Positions 55,917 to 64,000 of a DNA stretch of 64,000 bases are shown piece after piece (within the stretch, counting starts at the first letter, position 1; each line of letters opens with the position of its first letter). Both the position numbers and the translations under genes were made by a program. The notes under the pieces are model-generated. The model made no database searches, was not told the origin of the DNA, and saw only the letters and a list, made by a program, of their open reading frames with translations. The DNA is from Talinum fruticosum (taxonomy: Eukaryota; Streptophyta; Magnoliopsida; Caryophyllales; Talinaceae): NCBI GenBank assembly GCA_021018815.1, contig JAITYX010000009.1, forward strand, positions 10,480,501 to 10,544,500. The letters run 5' to 3'.

Positions 55917-57325
55917 TGATTACAAGTCATTATGAGTGTTATAGAAACTCCTACATAAGTTTTCATTTGATTATGACTCGACTCAGAAAACACACTCTTG
56001 TTTATCTTTTCACATTGATGTTTCGAGTCATCGGACATCACTTAGATTTATCGCATGTTCAAATAATCTCTCTAACACTTTTTATCTTAGTTCGATCGCT
56101 TATTTCGAAGCAAAGTGAATTACAATGTTAATTCATCTTTCTAAGTCAATATGTTTGTTTGAGAGTTATTTGTCCGGATCAAGTACTTATACTATGATGT
56201 TTTCACTCTTATAAATTGATGTTTCTTAAGACCGACTGTAATGGAATTTGAGCATAATGAATATTAGACTCGGAAAATTCCACTCTTCTAGGCCTAAGAT
56301 AATTATACACTTAATTATCTTAATTAAATTATTATTTGTGCCTAATCTTGGACCAAAATATTTTATACTTTGAGAACCAAAATTGTTTACTTTTTTAGGT
56401 TATCTAAACGAGGTTATCTTATTTTTGAATTACAAAAGTAGCTGACTTTAAGATGTCAATCACCAGCAGACAAAGCTTTTCTAGTTCGAACAAGGCTCGG
56501 ACGCTGTGTCACGGTTGTTTGTTTCCAAAGCTGGAAAACTTCAATGCTAAGCTCAACGGTAGTTTCCACCTTACTTTTCAAACAACGCCAGTTGACTAGA
56601 GCACCTTTAGGAGCCAAGAGTCATTGCCCAACGTTCACATCCCAATGGATATTTTCCGAGCGACTAAAAAGAACCGTTACAACGGTCAAGAAGGCTTCAG
56701 TTCGAAACCGAGACACAACGGCTAGTCTATTTGGTCATTTATAAATAGAAGCCACCTCTCAAGACTTGAAGATTGCTAGATTTATTGTTAAAACACATTA
56801 CTTAAGCAAAAGTCATTGTATTCATATACAATCTTCTACTTACAACTCCCAACTTGTAATTCATACTTTCCGAGTTGTAAAGTCTTGTAATCAGTTACAT
56901 ACTCTTCTTAGTTTCTAAGTAAGGTCCCTTGATAGAGCTATAAGGGTTAACTCAACTCAATTGTCCCTAACTGTAAAGGTTACCTCGGTTAGGAAGTACT
57001 AGATCGGATAAGGAAATTTCGAGTCTAGGAAAACTTTGTAAGGAATTGTTTAAGGGAACAATTCCGGTTGACTCGATCTGCTATATTTTGTGGATTCAAA
57101 ATAGTGGATTTGACTCGGTGATTGGACTAGCACTGTCCGTGGTTTTCTGCCCCAGGAGAGTTTCCACGTATCTCTAAGTTTACACTTTCCTAAGTCCAAT
57201 CTAGACTCGGATTGTCTTGTTCATTCTTTTTCAAGCTTAAATCTTCTAAGTTTGTTAAAATTTCCTCATCACCCTATTCACCCCGCCCTCTAGGGTGACT
57301 AAGACTCACAAAGAGCTAACCTTCA
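55917..57325 (+). repeat. 5' LTR of copia copy 2
   Basis: 1409 bp; the start (TGATTACAAG) is inferred from where similarity to the inverted LTR 53275-54672 begins; the end is accttca just before the primer-binding site. It has a clear TATA box, TATAAATAG, at 56740-56748. Confidence 0.7.
56740..56748 (+). promoter_or_regulatory. TATA box of copia copy 2 LTR
   Basis: TATAAATAG, about 580 bp before the LTR end; a decayed copy lies at the matching place in the other LTR (ctatttagac near 53853). Confidence 0.6.
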
Positions 57326-57327
57326 AT

Positions 57328-57340
57328 TGGTATTAGAGCC
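57328..57340 (+). other. Primer-binding site of copia copy 2 (tRNA-iMet type)
   Basis: TGGTATTAGAGCC, one base different from the standard TGGTATCAGAGCC, two bases after the LTR end. Confidence 0.88.
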
Positions 57341-57399
57341 TAACCTTTTAGAAAGGATCTAACAATCCAAAGGTCTAAAGATCGGTTGGCTCGAACAAC

Positions 57400-59200
57400 G
57401 GAGAGTTCGATGAAGGAAGATCTTCCAACAAACCACCAAAATTCAAAGGATCAAACTTTGTGCACTGGAAGAAGCTAGTGGAATGCTTTTTACTGGACAA
57501 CGATGAAGATGTCCGGACCATCATACAAGAAGGCAATTACATTCCAATGAAGATGGAAGATACAAGACCTGTGCCTAAAGCGAAGTTCAAGTACACCAAT
57601 GAAGAGTCGAAAAGTTCGGAAAGAACTTCAAAGTGATGAATATTCTGATGTGTGCTATCAGCTCAGAAGAATACAACAGAGTGTCAGCCTGTGACATAGC
57701 TAAAGATGTGTGGGATACTCTTGTAAACACATATGAAGGAACAAGAGAAGCAAGACAAGCGTAGATAAGTCAATATCTTCACAAATATGATCTGTTCAAG
57801 ATGAAGCCAGAAGAAAACATCACTTAGATGTTTATACGCTTCACCGAGATTACAAACAATGTTAAATCTCCGGGTAGAAAGATTTCCCGTGAAGAAATGT
57901 GCAGAAAAATTCTAAGAACTCTACAAAAGAGAAGATGGGCTCCCAAGGTGACAGCCATTGAGGAAGCTCAGAACCTTTCTCAACTAAAGCTAGACAAACT
58001 GATTGGGAAGCTACTTACCCATGAAATCCATCTAGAAGAAGAGGATGCCAAGGTCGGCACTAAAAAGAACATTGTGCTCGAAAGCCTCGAAAGCGAGAGG
58101 AGAATATCTTAGTTCATCATATTCGAAGAAGATCCCATGGCATTCATTGCTCGAGGCTTCAAAAGAATGATGAAGCACAAGAAATAGGAGAAGAGGCCAA
58201 GGGAAGAGTTCTACAAGAAGATAAGAAGGACCGAAAAGGTAAACACTCCTCCCCTTCAAAGTTATCTTTAACTAAGAACTTTGGTCTGTTTTGAATGTGG
58301 CAGCAAAGATCACATAGTCAAAGACTGTCCAAGGAGAAAGAGGGAAAGAAAGAAGAAGAAGGTTATGATGGCCACATGGAGTGATGAAGACTCTTCTAAA
58401 GAAGATGGAGACTCGTACGACTCAAAGTGTATGATGGCACTAACGGACTCGTAAGTTGAATCCGAGTCGGACTTCGACAACTCGGACACCGAGGAGACAA
58501 ATCCTCAGGAGGTAATTGAATACTTTCTCAAGTTCTCCAAAGTTGATTTAGCTAAATATATTTATACTTTAGAAGAAAAGTCCAATTGTGATTCTTCTAA
58601 ATTCAAAGAACAACTTGAGTTTCTCACTTCTAAGAGCATTGTTTTGAAAAATGAATTGGAAAACTTGAGACTTACTCTAAGAGAACTCAAGACTAGTACT
58701 CAAGCTAATGAGACTGAGTCCGAGTCACTTAGAAAAGAAAATGAGCATCCGAAATGAAATCTCAATGAGTCTCAAGAGCTTGTTTTGAAATTTACTCAAG
58801 TTCGGAAAAACCTTGACATGCTTTTAGGCTCTCAGTGTGCCTTCTTCGAAAAGAAGGACTTGGTTTTAACGAAGAGGAGGAATCTAATTCCTACTCAAAT
58901 GGTTTTAAAAAGGATTCCAGAATTGTGAAGTTCACGAAGGCTAAGCCTGGTTCTATTCATAAAAATGAAAGGAGGACTGAGCCCAAATAAGTTTTCAGGA
59001 GAAAACCTTCTTCACTCGTTTATAAAAGAAAAGATTTTCAAAAGAAAGAGACACAAACTCGGTTTTCTAAAAGGAAGACTCGGAATCGGACCCAAGCCAA
59101 AGTTATTGAAATCTGGGTTCCCAAGAGCCTTCTTCCTCGGAAAAGGACCACAATAAAGGGAGTTACTGGGTTCGTTAGAGGAAGTGAGAAGGGTTAGTGT
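57400..59200 (+). pseudogene. Copia Gag of copy 2 (broken)
   Basis: The frame 57828-58112 has MFIRFTEITNNVKSPGRKIS and RRWAPKVTAIEEAQNLSQLK, the Gag core of copia elements. A CCHC knuckle CFECGSKDHIVKDC is at 58287-58328. A basic stretch and acidic repeats follow, then a coiled-coil-like run ending near 58700 (YFLKFSKVDLAKYIYTLEEK). Three or more frameshifts split it. Gag packages the element RNA. Confidence 0.82.
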
Positions 59201-59470
59201 GTTTCGACTTGCAGGTAACTCAGAAAAGGACAAAAGGTCATTGGTACCTAGACGGTGGATGCTCACGCCACATGTTAGGAGATTTAAGACTCTTTTCTGA
59301 GTTGGAAGATTACAAAGGAGGCAAAGTCACTTTTAGAGATGGCAGTAAGGGCAAGATAGTTGGAATAGGCAAGATTGGGAAAGAAGACAACCTGGTCAGC
59401 CCAGTCTATCTTGTCAAGGGATTAAAGTACAATCTACTCAAGCATCTCTTAGCTATGTGACAAGGGTCAA
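59201..59470 (+). pseudogene. Copia aspartic protease of copy 2
   Basis: WYLDGGCSRHMLGDLRLFSE: the family usually has WYLDSGCSRHMTGD, so the D-S-G active site reads D-G-G, an inactivating change. The frame continues to 59460 (YLVKGLKYNLL) and then shifts. Confidence 0.85.
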
Positions 59471-60600
59471 GAGGTAAGGTTCACTCGGACAAATTGCTAT
59501 ATTTCGATGCAACCACCAAAGAGACTAAGCTCTCGGGTAAAAGATCGGGTAATACCTACACTATTCCTCTTTCTGATCCAAGTAAGAATTTGTTATGTTT
59601 AAAAGCATTATTACATGATGATTCTTGGACATGGCATCGTAGACTAGGTCATCTTAGCATGCATACTATCAAAAAGCTTGCATCTCATGGTTTAGTTAGA
59701 GGTTTACCTAACTATGCATTTAAGAAAGATAAAATCCGTGAAGCATGCACAAAAGGGAAACAGGTCAGATCATCCTTTAAATCTCTCAAAATTATTTCCA
59801 CATCCAAAGTGCTTGAATTGTTGCATATGGATTTATGTGGTGAAATCCTCGTAAAGAGTCTCGGAGGTAAATCATATGCACTTATGATTGTTGATGACTA
59901 CTCACGATTTACTTGGTTTGTTTTCTTAAGCACAAAAATGAAGCTTTCAAAGAGTTCAGCAAGCTGCTGCAGAAAATTCAAGTAGAGTCTCGGATTCATA
60001 TCAGAAAAATTCAAACTAACCATGGAAAGGAGTTCGATTACTCGGAATTTGCTGAGTTCACACGATAAGAACGATATCTCTCACAACTTCTCAGCATCCG
60101 TAACTCCTCAACAGAATGGAGTAGTGGAGAGAAAGAACCGAACTCTTGAAGAAATAGGAAGGATAATGATGATTGAACATAATCTGCCTTACTATTTCGG
60201 GCCGAGGCGATCAACATAGCAAACTACACACTGAACAGATGCCTCATCGGACCCATTTTGAAGAAAACTCCATACGAGATCTACAAGGGAAAGAAACCCA
60301 ACATCTCATACTTTAAACCCTTCGGATGTAAGTGTTATGTTCACAATAATGGTAAGGATCACCTCGACCAAGTTTGATGGTCGATCGGATGAAGGTATCT
60401 TTCTAGGTTATTCATTTCATAGTAAAGCATATCGTGTTTTCAATAAAAGAACTAACAAAGTGGAAGAAAGCATCCATGTTGTGTTTGATGAGATTGATCA
60501 TGGAAAACCAAGCGAGTCAACATTCTCAAATCTAAAACTCAGTCGAGATGAAGATGATCTTGCTGAAGCCGAGCTTAGATAGAGTCAAAAGAAAGCAACT
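59471..60600 (+). pseudogene. Copia integrase of copy 2
   Basis: The open frame 59494-59985 has the pre-integrase region WHRRLGHLSMHTIKKLASHG, then the core LLHMDLCGEILVKSLGGKSY (Asp 1) and IVDDYSRFTWFVFLS. Beyond a frameshift is RKIQTNHGKEFDYSEF, where the second catalytic Asp (usually SDHGGEF) is Asn. TPQQNGVVERKNRTLEEIGR holds the Glu. FDGRSDEGIFLGYSFHSKAY and VEESIHVVFDE complete the C-terminal part to about 60582. The Asp-to-Asn change alone would disable it. Confidence 0.87.
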
Positions 60601-61635
60601 CGAGAATGAGGCAACTCGAAACATCATGACTCAGATTGAACCATCTCGGAGCCAGCTCAAAATGCTGAAGGTCAAGCAAATGAGCAAACTCATCCAGATC
60701 AGATCTAATAAAGATCAGCAAGTTCAACCAACAAACTCGGTAAACCAGAGAACAGGTAGAGCATTCAAATATGCTTCTAGCCACCCACTCGAGAACATTA
60801 TGTCCGAAATCAACAGTGGGATAAGATAAAGATGGCATATATGTCCATCAATCCAAGTATACCAAGGACTTGCTGAAGAAGTACAAGCTTCAAGCTGCAA
60901 AACATGCAGCGAACACCAATGAGTAGTAGCATGAAACCGGACTCGGACGAAAAAGGTAAAGCAGTAGATCGAAACTCTATAGAGGTATGATTGGTTCTCT
61001 ACTATATCTCACATCCAATAGGTCAGACATTATGTTTAGTTTATGTCTCGTGTGCAAGACTCCAAGCTAATCCAAAAGAATCACATCTCACTACGGTGAA
61101 GAGAATTTTCGGATATCTTACGGGGACTCGGAATCTTGGTCTATGGTTCTCAAGAGACTCAGAACCGACCCTCACTCGGATACTCAGATGCTGCCTATAC
61201 TGGATACAAGGTTGATAGAAAGAGCGCATCGAGAGCATGCCGGTTTCGGGTCAATGCCTTATATCTTGGCACACAAAGAAGAAAAACTCGGTTACTCTAT
61301 CAACTGTTGAAGCCGAGTACATTGCAGCTGGAATGTGCTCGTGCTCGGATTCTATGGATCAAGCAACACTTGAAGGATCTTGGACTTTCATTCAAATCTA
61401 TCTTAGTCAAGTGTGATAATCGAGTGCAATCAACATCACTAAGAATCCAGTTCAACACTCAAAGACAAAGCATATTGAGGTCAGGTATCATTTTCTAATA
61501 GACCATTATGAGAAATGTGATATTGAACTTGAATTCATTCCTACAAAATTTCAGTTAGCTGATATTTTCACTCAGCCACTTAGTGAGGATCGGTTTTGTT
61601 TTATTAAGAATGAGCTTGGAATGATTAATGCATGA
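60601..61635 (+). pseudogene. Copia RT remnant and RNase H of copy 2
   Basis: The RT lead-in FKYASSHPLENIMSEINSGI (about 60750-60825) is joined directly to the end of the RT domain (in shifted frame, VHQSKYTKDLLKKY-like, about 60840-60890). The catalytic RT core with YVDD is thus absent. RNase H follows: SDAAYTGYKVDRKSASRACR (61165) and the TVEAEYIAAG-like segment (61310). The pol end IPTKFQLADIFTQPLSEDRF stops at 61635. Copy 2 could not reverse transcribe its own RNA. Confidence 0.85.
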
Positions 61636-61888
61636 TTATGTGATTTTCTAAGTGAAATTGTCTTGCATGATTATGTGTTATATGTTTTCTCTCTTTGCCT
61701 TAATAACAATTGGTTCAGTTGACCAAGTGAAACCGAGCTAAGAGTTATTGTGAAATTGCATTTTCTAAGTCACTCGAAACCATACTAAGTCAAACTCGGT
61801 TTTGAGCAAAATGGACATCAAACTTCGAAATCATCTCTAGATAAGTGGAGAATTTTAGAAATTTCTTTTAAAATTTCTCTTTCTCTCT
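61636..61888 (+). other. Post-pol spacer of copia copy 2
   Basis: No recognisable gene. The CT-rich tail (tttctctttctctctacc) resembles the sequence next to the LTR in remnant 1, so the 3' LTR should follow; instead Tat sequence begins. Confidence 0.5.
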
Positions 61889-61889
61889 A

Positions 61890-62211
61890 CCAGAGAGATG
61901 GATCCTGAAATATCTGCCCCAATACTTCTGTATTTACCTATTATCCGGAGTGGATAATACAGGTGGATCCCCAACGGCGTAAGGCATTGAGAACCGAGAG
62001 ATGGATCCTGAAAAAGCTGTCCCTACTGCTACTCGTCTCCAAATTCGCGAAATAAATCCTCAAGTGGCTGAACGCGTCCACCGAAGAGAAACTGAAGCCA
62101 AAGGAGCTAAAGAGAGGAGAGCTCGAAGAATCGAGGAACCGAAGAAACACACCCAGAGTTGATGAGGTTGAATCTAGTGACTCCAAAGGAAAGAAAGTAA
62201 AGATAGACTAA
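61890..62211 (+). pseudogene. C-terminal part of antisense ORF of Tat element C
   Basis: The plus strand reads MDPEKAVPTATRLQIREINP, QVAERVHRRETEAKGAKERR, then after a frameshift VDEVESSDSKGKKVKID and a stop at 62209-62211. It matches the inverse of 39230-39520 in Tat B (for example ggagtggataata and gtggatcccc) and, at its end, 3-113. The phrase gagagatggatcctgaaa occurs twice, at about 61892 and 61992, which may reflect a short duplication at the junction. Confidence 0.65.
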
Positions 62212-62685
62212 GGCTATAGAATTTTTTAGATAGAATAAAAGAGAAGGAGGTTTAGTTTTGCCTCTTCAAAACAAATTTATTGTTTTTACAAGTAGTGTGA
62301 TTGCATTGATTTGCCTTCTATTAGCTATGTACTCGGGTAAATAGTAAGCTTACCTTTTTATGAAATAAATCTAAATACTCTGCTACACTTTTATATTTTA
62401 TTACTTACCTAGAGGGAAAATAAATTGGACCACCTAGTTGAACTGCCCCCAAAAAAGAAGAAATACATAAGCGAACTGTCCAAGAAATAAGGAAATCATC
62501 TAATTGGACGGTTAATAGATTACAGAGTCAAAAGGAAAAAACTCGGTCCAGTTAGCCCACCGTTGTCTAGGTGGTGGTCGGTGCCCGCCCTTCTATCTCC
62601 GAGTTTAACTTAGACGTCGCCTGCTTCTTTTTGGGTGTGAAGCAGTGTTAAACTAAAATACCTAACAAGCATTAGCTCTTGCTAA
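62212..62685 (-). other. Non-coding 3' spacer of Tat element C
   Basis: Parallels 114-470 of Tat A (ttagctatgtactcgggtaa against ttagctatgtatttaggtaa). No gene is seen. Confidence 0.6.
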
Positions 62686-62965
62686 AACGGAGGTGATCTA
62701 GCCGCACCTTCTAGTACAGCTACCATGTTACGACTTCACTCCAGTCACTAACCCCGCCTTCGACATCCTCCTTTTGGAGGTTAAGGTAACGACTTCGGGC
62801 ATGGCTAGCTCCCATAGTGTGCGGGCAATGTGTACAAGGCTCGGGAACGAATTCACCGCCGTATAGGCGATCGATGATTACTAGCGATTTCGGCTTCATG
62901 CAGGCGAGTTGCAGCCTACAATCCAAGCCGAGGACGGGTTTTGGGTTAGCTCACCCTCACGACCT
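62686..62965 (-). rRNA. rrn16: Nuclear copy of plastid 16S rRNA 3' end (NUPT fragment)
   Basis: The plus strand begins with the complement of the 16S 3' end, acggaggtgatct, including the anti-Shine-Dalgarno core. It continues with universally conserved rRNA phrases: tgttacgacttcactccagt, ggttaaggtaacgacttcgg, ctcccatagtgtg, ggaacgaattcaccgccgta and ttcatgcaggcgagttgcag, ending ggttagctcaccctcacg. The text fits plastid rather than bacterial or mitochondrial 16S as I remember it (caccttctagtacagctacc near the end). Differences from the plastid form that I can recall are mainly C-to-T and G-to-A changes, as expected in methylated nuclear DNA. It covers only about the last 280 bases of the gene and has Tat sequence on both sides. 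Confidence 0.88.
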
Positions 62966-62975
62966 GCTATCTAAA

Positions 62976-64000
62976 TTCATGCTAAATGTAATACTTCTTC
63001 AATTGATCTAAATTAGTATACTTGAAAAATTTCCTCTCCATCCAAATCATTCAATTTCACTGCGCTGCCGGTAAGATCTAATTAAGTATAAATGGACCTT
63101 GCCAATTGGGTCTAAATTTCCCTCGTGGGTCCTAAATCGGTGCTTTTATCTCCTTAAGGACTAAATCTCGAATTTGCAGATCTGGAGGCTTAACTTTGTT
63201 ATTAAATGCTCTGGATATATGCACTTGGTATACTTGGACATTGTGGAGGGTGTTGTGGCGCCTTTTATCCAATAGTACTAACTCTTCATAGCGTGCTTTA
63301 GCCCATTCTCGCTTTTGGAATCGACTTTTAGCAATGATTCTTAATGAGGGAACGAAAATTTCTATTGGAAAGACTGCTTCCATCCCATAAACTAGAGAGT
63401 AAGGTGTTGCTCCCGTAAAGGTTCTAATAGATGTTCGATAACTCCATAAAGTAAAAGGCATCTTGTCGGGCCAACCCTTATAGTTAAATGTCATCTTCTC
63501 CACTATTTTACGAATGTTTTTATTAGCGGCTTCAACTGCTCCATTGGTCTAAGGACGGTAGGGGAAGATTTATAGTGTTGGATCTTATACTTGTCCAATA
63601 AGTTTGCTACCTCCTTCTTAAAATGACTACCATGGTGACTAATTAGTTCGTAGGACACCCCATAATGGCGAGATGATAATGAATTTGGCTACCTATTTTG
63701 ATGTCAAAGTTACATAAGAGCCCACCTCTACCCATTTTGTGAAATAGTCAATTGCTACTAATATGAATTCATGACCACCGATTCCTTTAGGGGTCACTTT
63801 GCCAATAATGTCTATTTAGCAAACCGAGAATGGCAAGGGTGAAGCTAATGTTGTGAGGAATGATGCCGGTTGGTGTTATAAATTTGCATACACTTGACAT
63901 TTATGGCACCTTCTAACAAACTCATGACAATCTGCCACCATGGTCGACCAGTAATACCCGAGTCTCTTAATCTTCTGAACCAACATTTTACCATTCATAT
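62976..64000 (-). pseudogene. Integrase of Tat element C (partly open)
   Basis: The frame 63503-63132 has MEKMTFNYKGWPDKMPFTLW, SYRTSIRTFTGATPYSLVYG and MEAVFPIEIFVPSLRI, the C-terminal part of the Tat integrase core and its tail. Upstream, towards 64000, the core and zinc finger appear in shifted frames (compare 1199-1680). The better-preserved frame suggests this copy is younger than Tat A. Confidence 0.82.

Larger units (their letters stand above)
55917..61888 (+). mobile_element. SIRE-like Ty1/copia element, copy 2, without 3' LTR
   Basis: Plus-strand copy: 5' LTR 55917-57325, iMet-type primer-binding site at 57328, then gag, protease, integrase, RT remnant, RNase H, and pol end at 61635. 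At about 61888, beside the CT-rich phrase expected next to the 3' LTR, the sequence changes to Tat antisense-ORF DNA, so the 3' LTR is missing. The order protease-integrase-RT-RNase H is the Ty1/copia order. Confidence 0.85.
61890..64000 (-). mobile_element. Tat-lineage element C fragment, runs off right edge
   Basis: Same family and orientation as Tat A: 61890-62211 is the antisense-ORF end, 62212-62685 the 3' spacer, and 62976-64000 integrase on the minus strand. It parallels 1-1520 of the window. Its 3' LTR is missing at the junction with copia copy 2. A plastid rRNA fragment lies at 62686-62965. Confidence 0.83.

Noticed and set aside
62686..62965. Bacterial contamination or a real rRNA operon
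   Set aside because: Only the 3' end of 16S is present, in decayed form, with the same Tat element on both sides; no tRNA, 23S or other rRNA sequence follows.
1..64000. CRISPR arrays, bacterial operons, riboswitches, tRNA genes
   Set aside because: No regularly spaced short repeats or prokaryotic gene order. tRNA-like sequence occurs only as primer-binding sites of about 18 bases.

Overview
The window looks like heterochromatic plant nuclear DNA, most likely from an angiosperm with a large, repeat-rich genome. I find no intact host gene. Almost every base can be assigned to transposable elements, many nested in one another, plus two captured host-gene exons and one piece of plastid rRNA. The plant assignment rests on the lineages present: Ty3/gypsy Tat, Tekay and Athila, Ty1/copia SIRE-like, an L1-type LINE, and Mutator-like elements (MULEs).

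Layout. 1-31820 is a minus-strand Tat element (A); its 3' LTR lies left of the window. It has gag, protease, RT, RNase H and integrase remnants, a solo LTR in its pol gene (2730-3819) and a primer-binding site at 9089-9107. Its 5' LTR starts at 9110 and is split by a Tekay chromovirus (10306-31084, TSD GTGAT). The Tekay 3' LTR is split by a gag-only Athila-type element (12845-23369, TSD CTAAA). The Athila 5' LTR is in turn split by a Tekay-type solo LTR (18249-21151, TSD ACTACT). Tat A itself sits in a second Tat element (B) on the plus strand. The visible part of B runs from 31821 to its 3' LTR at 44571-45738, and it lies in the RT gene of a minus-strand LINE (45739 to about 51216). The LINE carries its own solo LTR (47424-50127, TSD CACTT).

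Between integrase and 3' LTR, Tat B has two degenerate antisense ORFs, one with plant-mobile-domain-like sequence. The same 3' region was hit by a MULE (36235-39103, 9-bp TSD TTTATTTAA) carrying exon 1 of a glutaredoxin-S16-like gene, including a GIY-YIG-type domain. A second, unrelated MULE (36886-38137, 10-bp TSD) then inserted inside that captured exon; it carries an exon of a saccharopine-dehydrogenase-like oxidoreductase gene. This Pack-MULE inside a Pack-MULE is the most unusual structure in the window.

51217-64000 holds a PB1-like MULE transposase fragment, two SIRE-like copia copies in opposite orientation (53275-55916 minus, 55917 to about 61888 plus), and a third Tat fragment (C, minus strand, 61890 to the end). 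Tat C contains about 280 bp of the 3' end of plastid 16S rRNA.

The coding remnants do not form a working pathway. Each is the debris of a separate element, and the relations between them are insertional: the order of nesting gives the order of events. Family assignments come from protein motifs and terminal sequences read by eye, without database searches.
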